A stretch of 64,000 nt of DNA from Wenzhouxiangella sp042310355 (lineage in GTDB: Bacteria; Pseudomonadota; Gammaproteobacteria; Xanthomonadales; Wenzhouxiangellaceae): contig NZ_JBHJMR010000002.1 in NCBI RefSeq assembly GCF_042310355.1, positions 62,001 through 126,000 of the forward strand, read 5' to 3'. This document shows, piece by piece, positions 34,699-44,402 of this stretch (positions are counted from its first letter, which is position 1; every line of letters starts with the position of its first letter). Under the pieces are notes generated by a model. That model saw only the letters and a program-made list of their open reading frames with translations, did not search any database and was not told where the DNA came from. A program made the translations under genes and the position numbers.

Positions 34699-36344
34699 GC
34701 GACGGGGCGTCAAAGACGGCGTTCGAACAAAAATGGCTCTTGTGGGCCGCGGTACTGACCGTCGGTGCCGGATTGCGTGTGTGGCAGATCGGTCTCCAGA
34801 TTCCGGTCGACGACGAGTGGCATGCCCTGCATCGGCTGATGCAGGCCGGTTACGCTGAGATCTTCCAGTCGTTCGGTCATGCCGACCACAGCATTCCGCT
34901 GACCCTGTTATTCCGCGCCCTGGCCGACTCGGTCGGGCTTCATGACTGGCAGTTGCGGCTGCTGCCCATGCTCTTCGGCCTGGCCGCGCTGGTGCTGCTG
35001 CCACGCCTTCTGCGCCCCTGGCTGAAGCCGGACGAGGCCTTGTGTCTTGCCGCGCTGGTCTCGATCTCGCCGCTGTTGATTCATTTCTCGCGTTTCGTGC
35101 GCCCCTACGCCCTGGTGATCGTGCTCGGGTTTGCGGCGATGATCCTGCTTTGGCAGTGGTGGCAGCGTGGCGGTTGGGGACGCGCGCTCGCGTTCTTTGC
35201 CTGTGCGGTGCTCGCGGCCTGGCTGCATCCGCTGACGACCCTCTACACGGGAACGGCACTGACCTGGTTCGCCGTGGCCGGACTGCTTCGCTGGCGCCGG
35301 GATGGAACGGCCGGCCCATTCTGGCGGCTCTTGCTGCTGGGCGGGATGACCACGGCGGCCTGCAGCGCCTTGATCCTGCCCCCGCTGCTGGCCGATTCGG
35401 CGTCGATTGCGGTCAAGACCGGCAAGCACTCGATTGAACTGCAAACGCTGGCGAGAAGTTGGGAGATGGCGCTCGGCGTCGGGTATTCCTGGCTGGCCAT
35501 CGTTCTGGCCGTCCCGGTCGCTGCGGGCGCGCGCGCGCTGTGGCGGCGTGATCGCGCTTTCTTGTGCTACTGGCTGGTGTTGACCGCGGTCGTCGTGCTT
35601 TCGCTACAGCTGCTCGGGCCGGAGTGGATCCTCAACGCCCTGGTGCTGGTGCGCTACAGCCTGCTTTCGCTACCCGTGTTGCTGGCCCTGCTGGCGATCG
35701 GCCTGGTGCAGGGCGCGCGCCTGATCGCCGGCCGCCTGGGCCTGGCCCATCGCTGGGACGGTCCTGTGGCACTGGTCGGCGTGGCCGGGCTGTTTCTGCT
35801 CGGGCCTGTTCCAGCCACCTACAGCGGGCTGAACCAGTTCACCAATGCCGCCCGCTACCAGATCGACTACAACTTCGAACGAAGCGTCCTGGGCTCGATC
35901 ATGGCGCCCATCGAAACGCCGGCATTCTACGGGCGCATCGCCGAGGCCGACGGGCAGTGGCAGGTGGTGGAGGCCGCCTGGCACTTCGAAAGCAATTTCA
36001 CGCCCATCTCGCAGTTCCAGCGTGACCATCAGCTCGCCCTGCATATCGGCATGATCAGCGGCCTGTGTACTGATTGGACCTACGGCGAGATCGAGCCGGA
36101 CATCGGCCTGGAAATCGAACTCGATCACTTCCTGTACCTCGCCGATATTCTCCGGCAGCCCGAGGAAGTCAATCGTTTTGTGGTGTTCCCCTTGAGCTAC
36201 CCCTTCGACTACGAGGTTCGTCCCCTGCCGGACATCCAGCCTTGCATCGACGCTTTCCGGGCCCGATACGGTTCACCGTGGCATGAAAGCGACGACTACG
36301 TCGTGTTCAGGATTCCGGCGAAAGGCCGGGCAGACGATGCCTGA
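34695..36344 (+). CDS. GT-C fold membrane glycosyltransferase-like protein (family 39/PMT-like)
   Basis: A 549-residue protein starting at GTG 34695, overlapping the preceding stop by GTGA. About ten to eleven hydrophobic helices occupy residues 15-375. The first periplasmic loop has QIPVDDEWHALH, with the acidic Asp-Glu pair expected of GT-C catalytic loops, and later FVRPYALV in the R-x-Y-x-L style of PMT-like proteins. A soluble periplasmic domain of about 160 residues follows. It probably transfers a sugar from a polyprenyl-phosphate donor made by the upstream GT2. The acceptor is unknown. Its 3' end overlaps the convergent VTT gene by 38 bases. Confidence 0.75.
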   Translation: MSDGASKTAFEQKWLLWAAVLTVGAGLRVWQIGLQIPVDDEWHALHRLMQAGYAEIFQSFGHADHSIPLTLLFRALADSVGLHDWQLRLLPMLFGLAALVLLPRLLRPWLKPDEALCLAALVSISPLLIHFSRFVRPYALVIVLGFAAMILLWQWWQRGGWGRALAFFACAVLAAWLHPLTTLYTGTALTWFAVAGLLRWRRDGTAGPFWRLLLLGGMTTAACSALILPPLLADSASIAVKTGKHSIELQTLARSWEMALGVGYSWLAIVLAVPVAAGARALWRRDRAFLCYWLVLTAVVVLSLQLLGPEWILNALVLVRYSLLSLPVLLALLAIGLVQGARLIAGRLGLAHRWDGPVALVGVAGLFLLGPVPATYSGLNQFTNAARYQIDYNFERSVLGSIMAPIETPAFYGRIAEADGQWQVVEAAWHFESNFTPISQFQRDHQLALHIGMISGLCTDWTYGEIEPDIGLEIELDHFLYLADILRQPEEVNRFVVFPLSYPFDYEVRPLPDIQPCIDAFRARYGSPWHESDDYVVFRIPAKGRADDA

Positions 36345-37014
36345 GTAGCCAGGAGATACAAATCAGCAAGACGACGCCCAGCATGGGCAGGCCGATCCTG
36401 GGTTCGAGCAAGATGGCCGGCGACATGACCTCGCGCGCTTCGAGCAGGGTGTCCAGCCCCGCGCCCACGCCCGCGTAGACGACGGATGGGGGCGTCAGTC
36501 CGACCATCGAGGCGACCAGGAAACGGGTGAAGTCGATGCGCGTGATCGCCGCCCCGGCATTGACCACGAAACAGGGTGCGACCGGGACGATTCGAAAAAG
36601 CGTGACGTAGAACACGGCGTTGCGGTCCATCAGTTCGAGCAGGGCCCGTGTGCGCCCCTGATATAGCACGCTGCTGTCCTCGCGCACCCGCAGGAAGCGC
36701 ATCAGGCCGAAGGTCAGCGCTGCGCCCAGCACCATTCCGGCCAGTGCCGCGGCAGAACCGACCCAGGCCCCGAACAGGAATCCCCCGGCGATCGTGAATG
36801 CTGTGGCAGCGGGCAGGGTGAGCGTGATCACGATGGCGAAGGTAATCACGTACAACGCGACGCCCGGCCAGTAGTGGCTGGAAACCCAGCCTTCCAGTTG
36901 GCCGACGAGCTTGAGAATCAGTTCCTGGCCGAAATCGGTCAGCCCGACCGCGAAGGCCAGCACGATGGAAATGGTCAGGGCCGCCGCGGCCAGTTTGATG
37001 CGCTTATGCTGCAT
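36307..37014 (-). CDS. TVP38/TMEM64 (VTT domain) family membrane protein
   Basis: A 235-residue membrane protein with about six hydrophobic segments. The VTT/DedA-like core is seen in AFTIAGGFLFGAWVGSAAAL and LFRIVPVAPCFVVNAGAAI, the latter having the F-R-x-x-P-x-x-P motif of the re-entrant loop. The family is linked to lipid scrambling or undecaprenyl-phosphate recycling; the substrate here is unknown. It starts 6 bases after the kynU stop, so the two are an operon, though no functional link is evident. Confidence 0.83.
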   Translation of the reverse strand: MQHKRIKLAAAALTISIVLAFAVGLTDFGQELILKLVGQLEGWVSSHYWPGVALYVITFAIVITLTLPAATAFTIAGGFLFGAWVGSAAALAGMVLGAALTFGLMRFLRVREDSSVLYQGRTRALLELMDRNAVFYVTLFRIVPVAPCFVVNAGAAITRIDFTRFLVASMVGLTPPSVVYAGVGAGLDTLLEAREVMSPAILLEPRIGLPMLGVVLLICISWLLRHRLPGLSPES

Positions 37015-37020
37015 GATCCG

Positions 37021-38283
37021 TCACCGCGCGTCCGCGGCAAGCAGTTCTCCGGTCAAGTCGACGAAGCGTTCTACGTCTTCGAAGTTGTTGTACAGGGGTG
37101 CCGGCGCCGCGCGGATGATATCCGGCGCTCGCCAGTCGCAGGTCACGCCGTGGGCCTCGAGTCGTTCGAACAGGCGCCGCCCGGCCGCTTCGCCGGCGTG
37201 CAGGCGAAGCGAGAGCTGGCAGCCCCTGCGATGCGGTTCGAGTGGCGTGATGATGTCGACTTCGCTCGCCAGCCTTTCCTGCAGCCGGTGGGCGAGCCGG
37301 CCGGTAAGTTCAAGCGAGGCGGCGCGCAGGGCATTGATGCCGCCGGCGTCCTCGAACAGTTGCAGCGAAGCGAGCAGGGGAGCGGTCGCCAGGATCGGAA
37401 GCGTGGAAAGTTGCCAGCCGGCCGCCCCGGCTTCCGGGCGGAAATGGGGGCGCATCCTGAAGCGTGTCTGAACGTCCTGGCCCCACCAGCCGGCCAGCCG
37501 GGGTCCGTCAAAGCGCGCGTGCCGCTCGTGAACGAACAAGCCGGCGATGGCACCCGGACCGGCATTGAGATACTTGTAGCTGCACCACACCGCGAAATCC
37601 GGCCCGTCTTCGTGCAGGTTGAGCGGTACGTTGCCGACGGCGTGGGCCAGGTCGAGCCCGATCGCTGCGCCGGCCTTGCCGGCCGCGCGGCAGATGCGGG
37701 CAATATCGAAGACCTGGCCGGTGGCGTACTGCACGCCGGGCCAGAGCACCAGGGCGACGTCGTCGCCGTAGCGCTCGAGGTAGTCCTCGAGATCCTCTTC
37801 ATGCAGGAGCCCGTCTCGCCTTGGTGCGAGCTCGACCACATCGTGTTCCGGGTCGAGGCCGTGCAGGTGAACCTGGGAGGCGACGGCGTAGCGATCGGAC
37901 GGAAAGCTGCCCTTCTCGATCAGGATTCGGCGGCGCCGGCCCCGCGGACGATAGAAACTGATCAGCATCTGGTGCAGGTTTGCGGTCAGGGTCCCGGTCG
38001 CGACCACTTCACGCTCGCGCGCGCCGCACAAGCGGGCCAGCGGAGCGTTGAGGAGCTCGTGGTATTCCGTCCAGGCGGTGGGGCCGTCGAAGTGGCCGGC
38101 AACCCCCAGCCTTGCCCAGCGTTCCAGTTCGCGGTCGACGGCGTCGGCGGCGTCTCTGGGCTGTGCGCCCAGGGAGTTGCCACACAGGTAGATGCCGGGC
38201 TCGCCGCGGCCGCCGTCGGGAATTCGGAAGCGGTCGCGCATCTGCCCGGGTTCGAAGGCCCGTATGGGTGGATTATCGTTCAT
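37021..38283 (-). CDS. kynU: Kynureninase
   Basis: A 420-residue fold-type I PLP enzyme, the usual length. YLCGNSLGAQPR is the kynureninase N-terminal signature. ATGTLTANLHQML binds the phosphate, GLDLAHAVGNVPL has the cofactor Asp, and WCSYKYLNAGPGAIAG contains the PLP lysine. GWWGQDVQTRFRM continues the family pattern. It splits kynurenine or 3-hydroxykynurenine to (hydroxy)anthranilate and alanine. No kynA or kynB is beside it. With the tnaA gene at 12.8 kb, the window holds two separate tryptophan-degrading steps. Confidence 0.93.
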   Translation of the reverse strand: MNDNPPIRAFEPGQMRDRFRIPDGGRGEPGIYLCGNSLGAQPRDAADAVDRELERWARLGVAGHFDGPTAWTEYHELLNAPLARLCGAREREVVATGTLTANLHQMLISFYRPRGRRRRILIEKGSFPSDRYAVASQVHLHGLDPEHDVVELAPRRDGLLHEEDLEDYLERYGDDVALVLWPGVQYATGQVFDIARICRAAGKAGAAIGLDLAHAVGNVPLNLHEDGPDFAVWCSYKYLNAGPGAIAGLFVHERHARFDGPRLAGWWGQDVQTRFRMRPHFRPEAGAAGWQLSTLPILATAPLLASLQLFEDAGGINALRAASLELTGRLAHRLQERLASEVDIITPLEPHRRGCQLSLRLHAGEAAGRRLFERLEAHGVTCDWRAPDIIRAAPAPLYNNFEDVERFVDLTGELLAADAR

Positions 38284-38413
38284 GCCTGAAGGAACCGAAG
38301 TCGAGGACTGCAGGATAGCTGCAATCGAGGGTGTGCGGAAAGCCTGCTCGCCGACGAGTGTTGTTGTCGCTTCGTGGGCGTGATGTGAACTGCCCGACGG
38401 CTGAGCCTCTCGC

Positions 38414-38419
38414 TACAAT
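38414..38419 (+). promoter_or_regulatory. Possible -10 element for queA
   Basis: TACAAT lies 28 bases before the queA ATG, within the 163-base divergent region between kynU and queA. No good -35 is seen at 16-18 bases upstream, so support is weak. I see nothing else of note in this region. Confidence 0.3.
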
Positions 38420-38446
38420 GTCGCTCTGTTCGACGGACCGTCCGCC

Positions 38447-39466
38447 ATGAAGGTTTCCGATTTTCATTTCGACCTGCCTCAGCGTCTCATTGCGCAGTAT
38501 CCGCTTCCGGAGCGATCCGCCAGTCGGCTGTTGCACCTGGAAAGGCGGACGGGCCGCCTGCATGACCGGCGTTTTGCCGATTTGCCCGACCTGCTCGCGC
38601 CCGAAGATCTGCTGGTGTTCAACAACACGCGCGTGATTCCGGCCCGGCTTTGGGCCAGGAAGGAAAGCGGCGGGCGCGTGGAGATCCTGGTCGAGCGGGT
38701 CGTCGACGATCGCGAAGCGGTGGTGCAGATGCGGGCCAACCGCAAGCCGGCGCCCGGCGCCCGCCTGTTTGTCGACGGCCGGGCCGAAATGGAGCTGCTC
38801 GCTCGCGAGGGTGAGTTCTGGCGCCTGGGGTTGGTCTCAGGCCCGGGCTGGTCGGCTTTGCTGGAGGCGGCCGGTCATATGCCGTTGCCCCCCTATATCG
38901 AGCGGGCGGACGAAGCGACCGATGCCGAGCGCTACCAGACTGTTTTTGCGCGCGTTCCCGGAGCGGTGGCAGCACCCACGGCCGGCCTGCACTTTGACGA
39001 GCGCAGCTTCGAGCGCCTGGACGCGAAGGGGGTCAGCACGGCGGAGTGCACCCTGCACGTTGGCGCCGGCACGTTTCAGCCGGTGCGCGTCGACGAGATC
39101 ACCGAGCATCGCATGCACGCCGAATGGCTGTCGGTTTCGCCCGAACTGGTCGACGCGGTTTCCGCGGCTCGCGAACGCGGCGGCCGCGTGGTTGCCGTCG
39201 GCACCACGGCGGTTCGCGCGCTGGAGACCGCGGCGGCAGATGGAGCGCTGGCCTCGTTCGCCGGCGATAGCCGATTGTTCATCTATCCCGGCTACGAGTT
39301 CCGGGTGGTGGATGCGATGATCACCAATTTCCATCTGCCCGGATCCACGCTGCTGATGCTCGTCAGCGCCTTCGCCGGGCGCGAAAACGTGCTGGATGCT
39401 TACCGCCACGCTGTCGAGCAGGAGTATCGCTTCTTCAGCTATGGCGACGCCATGTTTATCGGTTAA
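38447..39466 (+). CDS. queA: S-adenosylmethionine:tRNA ribosyltransferase-isomerase
   Basis: A 339-residue protein, normal for QueA. FDLPQRLIAQYPLPERSASRLL is recognised from its parts DLPQRLIAQYP and SRLLHL. Other family blocks are FNNTRVIPARL, AAPTAGLHFDE, LHVGAGTFQPV, TEHRMHAEW, VGTTAVRALE, IYPGYEFRVVDAMITNFHLP and STLLMLVSAFAG. It transfers the ribosyl group of SAM to preQ1 at tRNA position 34, making epoxyqueuosine. It precedes tgt, as is common in gammaproteobacteria, but a repeat element now separates the two genes. Confidence 0.96.
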   Translation: MKVSDFHFDLPQRLIAQYPLPERSASRLLHLERRTGRLHDRRFADLPDLLAPEDLLVFNNTRVIPARLWARKESGGRVEILVERVVDDREAVVQMRANRKPAPGARLFVDGRAEMELLAREGEFWRLGLVSGPGWSALLEAAGHMPLPPYIERADEATDAERYQTVFARVPGAVAAPTAGLHFDERSFERLDAKGVSTAECTLHVGAGTFQPVRVDEITEHRMHAEWLSVSPELVDAVSAARERGGRVVAVGTTAVRALETAAADGALASFAGDSRLFIYPGYEFRVVDAMITNFHLPGSTLLMLVSAFAGRENVLDAYRHAVEQEYRFFSYGDAMFIG

Positions 39467-39471
39467 AAGAA

Positions 39472-39648
<177 letters not shown>

Positions 39649-39656
39649 AGTAGAAC

Positions 39657-40766
<1,110 letters not shown>

Positions 40767-40888
40767 GCGCGGACACGTCTATTGCTTCCCGGTTGCCTGG
40801 TGTAAGCTTTGCAGGCGGGGTTGGTTTCGCGTCGGTTTTCGAGGGGGCAGGGTACACTTGATGGTTAGGTCACGGGGACACAGGCGCC

Positions 40889-41476
40889 ATGCCCATTGCA
40901 CGAGAGAAGGAAGCCGCGGGCACTGAGGAGATCACGCGCCTGCTGCGTTTCTGGCAGCAGGGAGACGAGGAAGCCTGTGAAGAACTCATGACCCTGGTCT
41001 ACCAGCGGCTTCACCAGCTCGCCGACAAGCAGCTCGCGCGCGAGCGGTCCGGGCACACGCTGCAGCCCACCGCCCTGGTCAACGAGGCCTTTCTGAATCT
41101 CGACGCCCACGAAATCGACTGGCAGGACCGCAATCACTTCTACGCCCTGGCCGCCCAGGTCATGCGCCATCTGCTGGTCGATCACGCGCGCTCGCGCTCG
41201 AGAATCAAGCGGGGCGGTCACCTGGTTCGAGTGGACCTGGACACGAGCCAGGCCAGCGTCAGTGGCCCAAGCGTGGAAATGCTGGCTTTCGACCAGGCGC
41301 TCGACGACCTGGCCGGTCATAATCAGCGAACCGCCAGGGTACTGGAGCTGACTTATTTCGGCGGTCTCACGCAGGCGGCGATTGCCTCGCTCCTGGGGGT
41401 GTCCCGCCGGACGGTCGATCGCGACCTCAAGCTGGGGCGCGCCTGGCTGCGCAGCCAGCTCAAGAGCGATGACTGA
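40889..41476 (+). CDS. ECF-family RNA polymerase sigma factor
   Basis: A 195-residue sigma factor of the Sigma70_ECF (PF07638) type. Region 2 is recognisable in RFWQQGDEEACEELMTLVYQ and FYALAAQVMRHLLVDHARSR. Region 4 is a helix-turn-helix in FGGLTQAAIASLLGVSRRTVDRDL. There is no anti-sigma gene. Instead the stop overlaps the start of a Ser/Thr kinase gene by 8 bases (ATGACTGA). This sigma-kinase pairing matches ECF groups controlled by phosphorylation, such as EcfK-PknS of Xanthomonas citri. It probably directs transcription of genes nearby or elsewhere when its partner kinase is active; the giant-protein genes downstream are the obvious candidates. Confidence 0.9.
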   Translation: MPIAREKEAAGTEEITRLLRFWQQGDEEACEELMTLVYQRLHQLADKQLARERSGHTLQPTALVNEAFLNLDAHEIDWQDRNHFYALAAQVMRHLLVDHARSRSRIKRGGHLVRVDLDTSQASVSGPSVEMLAFDQALDDLAGHNQRTARVLELTYFGGLTQAAIASLLGVSRRTVDRDLKLGRAWLRSQLKSDD

Positions 41477-44237
41477 CGCGCACTGGTCACGACTGGAGAC
41501 GCTGTTTCACGATGCCCTCGAGCGGCCTGCATCGGAGCGGCCGCAATGGGTGCGTCGCCGTTGCGCGGACGACCCGCGGCTGGCCGATCGCGTACTGGAG
41601 CTGCTGGCCTCGGCCGAGGACGACGCCGAGACGACGATTCAGGGGATCCTGGGCAATGCCGCGCGGGAAGTCAGCAGTCAATCGCAGCCGCGCGCGCCAA
41701 CCCGGCTGGGTCCGTATCGCATTACCGGCTGTCTCGGGCACGGCGGGATGGGTACGGTTTATCGCGCCGAGCGCGATGACCAGAACTATCACCAGAAGGT
41801 CGCCATAAAGCTGTTGCGCGGGTTTCCCGGATCCCGGGCACTCGAACGACTGCGCCAGGAGCGCCAGATCCTTGCCGATCTGCAGCACCCCCTGATCGCC
41901 CGTCTGCTCGATGGCGGGGCGACGGAAGACGGCCAGCCCTACCTGGTCATGGAGTACATCGAGGGCCGCTCGCTTGTCGAATGGTGCCGGGAAGCCAGGC
42001 CGTCCAGGGCGCGATGCGTGCGCCTGATGATGCGCATCTGCGACGCGGTACACCACGCGCACAAGCACCTGGTGATTCACCGTGATCTGAAGCCCGGCAA
42101 TATCCTGGTCAACGAGGCCGGTTCTCCGCGGGTGCTGGATTTCGGCATCGCCGAGAACGTCTCGGACGCCGATGGCCGAGTCGACGGGGATGGCGCGCAG
42201 CCGAGGACGCCGAACTTCTACACCCCCGGCTTCGCCAGCCCGGAGCAGCTTTCGGGGGAGCCGGTCACGACCGCGACCGATATCTACAGCCTGGGCCGGC
42301 TGCTGCTTGCCGTGCTGTTGCCGTCGGAGCCGATGGGTGTTTCGAACTCGAACAATAGAGCCTGGCGTAAGCGGCTGCCCGCGGATCTTGTCGCCATCAT
42401 CGATCAGGCAACCCGGGAAGATCCGGATGAGCGCTATGCCTCGGTCGCGGAGTTGCGAGGCGACCTGTCGCGCTACCTCGATCAGCTGCCGGTGCAGGCG
42501 GCCGGCAACGGGCTGGCGTATCGCGTCCGCAAGTTCGTATGCCGCAATCGTCAAGCGGTATCGGTGGCGGCCGTCGCGCTGTTTTTGACCATCGCGCTAG
42601 GCTGGCGCTGGATGGTTGAATTCGATCGTGCGCGGGCAGCCGAGTTGCGGGCCGTGGCCGAAGCTCGGCATGCCGAGTCCGTCCTGGCCTTCCTGCTCGA
42701 TGCCATCGGCGAGGCGAAGCCGGGGCGTGCGGACAGCGAGCCGGTCGGCATTCGGGACGTGGTGGATCGTGCGCGCGAGGGCCTGGCCGCCAACCGGGGT
42801 ATCGAAGAAGGAACCCGCGCCCGAATGTTGCTGGCGCTGGGCGAGGTCTATTTGCGCCTGGAGGACTGGCCCGCGGCCGAATCCTTGCTCGGCCCGGCGG
42901 CGGACAGCGGGGATACGGCGACGCGGGTGCGCGCCCTCAGTCTGCTCGGCTACGGTCGAACGCTACGGCAGCGCTACGATGCCGCCGACGAAGCCCTGAC
43001 GCGGGCTGAAGCGCTGGTCGATCAGGCTTCGGACCTGCCCTCTCGCCTTCGGCTGGAGCTTCGCAATCATCGCGCGCTCTGGTGGCTCGACAACGACCGC
43101 CCGGAGGCGGCGCAGGAAGCGTTCGACCAGATTGCCCGCGCGTACCTGGATCGCGGCGACCACGAAACCGCGGCGCGCATGCTACACAACCTCGGCCTGG
43201 CCGAAGCCGGCCTGGGCGAGCTCGAATCGGCAGTGGATCGCTACCAACGCTCGCTGGCGCTCAAGGCCGAAACCGTGGGAAGCCAACATTTTTCGGCGGC
43301 CACGACGCTCCAGGCGCTGGCGCGAGCCGAAAGCCGGCTGGGTCGCTACGACGCGGCCCGCGAGCACCTGGAGCGGGCGGTTGACCTGAGGCGCCAGATT
43401 CTGGGTGATAACCACCCGGCGCTGCATGGCGACTACAACGAGCTTGGCAGCATGCTGCACGACCGGGGGGAGTTCGCGCAGGCCATCGATCACTATCGGC
43501 GGGCCCTGGCGCTTCTGGGCGAACAGGATGCCTCGCCCGTGCAGGCCGCGGTCTACATCAACAACCGCGCGCATGCGCACGCCGATCGCGGCGAGATCGA
43601 GGTGGCCGTGCCACTGTTCGAGCGCTCGCTGGCGCTGCGGCGTTCGCAGTTGGGCGACGATCACCTGTCGGTTGCGCTGGCGCGCCACAATCTTGCCCGG
43701 GCCCTGATTCTCAGCGGCGGAGACCATGATGCGGCCGGGGCGTTGATCGAGCAGGCCCTGGCCGTCCGTCGATCGGTTCTTGGCGATGACCACCCGGCGG
43801 TGGCCTACACCGAAAGCCTGCTTGCGCTGCAGGCCTTTTCACGGGGACAGTACACAAGGGCCCAGGGCGGGTTCAGCCAGGCCATCGACCGGATGGCCGC
43901 AGAATTGCCCGCGACCAATTGGTGGATGCTCAACCTGCGGGCCGGACTGGCGCGCAGTCTGTTGGCCGCGGGTGACCGGGATGCCGCGCTCGAATTGATC
44001 GAGGAGATCACGGCCGACTACCGGCGGGCGCTGGGGCCGGGGCATCCGCACGCCATGGTGCTGGAACTGGAGCGGGCCGCCATCGAGTTCCAGAGCGGCC
44101 AGGCCGAAACCGCCGCGCCGCGATTGGCCCGGGCGCGAACCGCGATCGAGAAACACATGGCCGCGTCGTCCCGGCCGCGGCGACTGCTCGAATGCCTCGC
44201 GAACGACCCCGCTTCGGCCCGCTGTCTCGCGCACTGA
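41469..44237 (+). CDS. Ser/Thr protein kinase with transmembrane helix and TPR sensor region
   Basis: A 922-residue protein from ATG 41469. Residues 1-80 are an N-terminal extension. Residues 81-350 are a Hanks-type kinase: glycine loop CLGHGGMGTVYRA, Lys114 in VAIKLL, Asp206 in HRDLKPGNIL and DFG at 224-226 (LDFGIAEN). One membrane helix is at about 363-381. After it come about ten TPR-like repeats of TPR_12 type, such as RMLHNLGLAEAGLGELESAVDRY (shown in parts) and SLALRRSQLGDDH. Cytoplasmic kinase plus an exported TPR region suggests sensing of envelope proteins. It overlaps the ECF sigma gene, so that sigma factor is its likely substrate. Confidence 0.92.
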   Translation: MTDAHWSRLETLFHDALERPASERPQWVRRRCADDPRLADRVLELLASAEDDAETTIQGILGNAAREVSSQSQPRAPTRLGPYRITGCLGHGGMGTVYRAERDDQNYHQKVAIKLLRGFPGSRALERLRQERQILADLQHPLIARLLDGGATEDGQPYLVMEYIEGRSLVEWCREARPSRARCVRLMMRICDAVHHAHKHLVIHRDLKPGNILVNEAGSPRVLDFGIAENVSDADGRVDGDGAQPRTPNFYTPGFASPEQLSGEPVTTATDIYSLGRLLLAVLLPSEPMGVSNSNNRAWRKRLPADLVAIIDQATREDPDERYASVAELRGDLSRYLDQLPVQAAGNGLAYRVRKFVCRNRQAVSVAAVALFLTIALGWRWMVEFDRARAAELRAVAEARHAESVLAFLLDAIGEAKPGRADSEPVGIRDVVDRAREGLAANRGIEEGTRARMLLALGEVYLRLEDWPAAESLLGPAADSGDTATRVRALSLLGYGRTLRQRYDAADEALTRAEALVDQASDLPSRLRLELRNHRALWWLDNDRPEAAQEAFDQIARAYLDRGDHETAARMLHNLGLAEAGLGELESAVDRYQRSLALKAETVGSQHFSAATTLQALARAESRLGRYDAAREHLERAVDLRRQILGDNHPALHGDYNELGSMLHDRGEFAQAIDHYRRALALLGEQDASPVQAAVYINNRAHAHADRGEIEVAVPLFERSLALRRSQLGDDHLSVALARHNLARALILSGGDHDAAGALIEQALAVRRSVLGDDHPAVAYTESLLALQAFSRGQYTRAQGGFSQAIDRMAAELPATNWWMLNLRAGLARSLLAAGDRDAALELIEEITADYRRALGPGHPHAMVLELERAAIEFQSGQAETAAPRLARARTAIEKHMAASSRPRRLLECLANDPASARCLAH

Positions 44238-44259
44238 AACCGGTCTTCCGCCTTGCTGC

Positions 44260-44275
44260 ACAAGTTTTTTCTTGT
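44260..44275 (+). promoter_or_regulatory. Short inverted repeat in the leader between the kinase and giant-protein genes
   Basis: ACAAG-TTTTTT-CTTGT lies 23 bases after the kinase stop within the 165-base gap. It may be an operator or a weak terminator. The gap also contains GGAAC motifs (about 44319 and 44355) that could be ECF -35 elements, but no matching -10 can be assigned without knowing the sigma consensus. Confidence 0.3.
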
Positions 44276-44402
44276 CGCATGTCACATTTTCCCGGCGAAA
44301 GAACGCTACTGGGGGTAGGAACGGTCACAATCGCGCGTAGCAACAGCCGGGCGGGAACTCCGCTGTCGAGACGTGTGAGCCTACAGCACCGCAGAGGGAA
44401 AC

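Noticed and set aside
44238..44402. Terminator and ECF promoter between the kinase and the giant gene
   Set aside because: The ACAAG/CTTGT hairpin has only a 5-bp stem, and candidate GGAAC boxes have no -10 partner at 16-17 bases that I could justify, so only a weak inverted repeat is reported.
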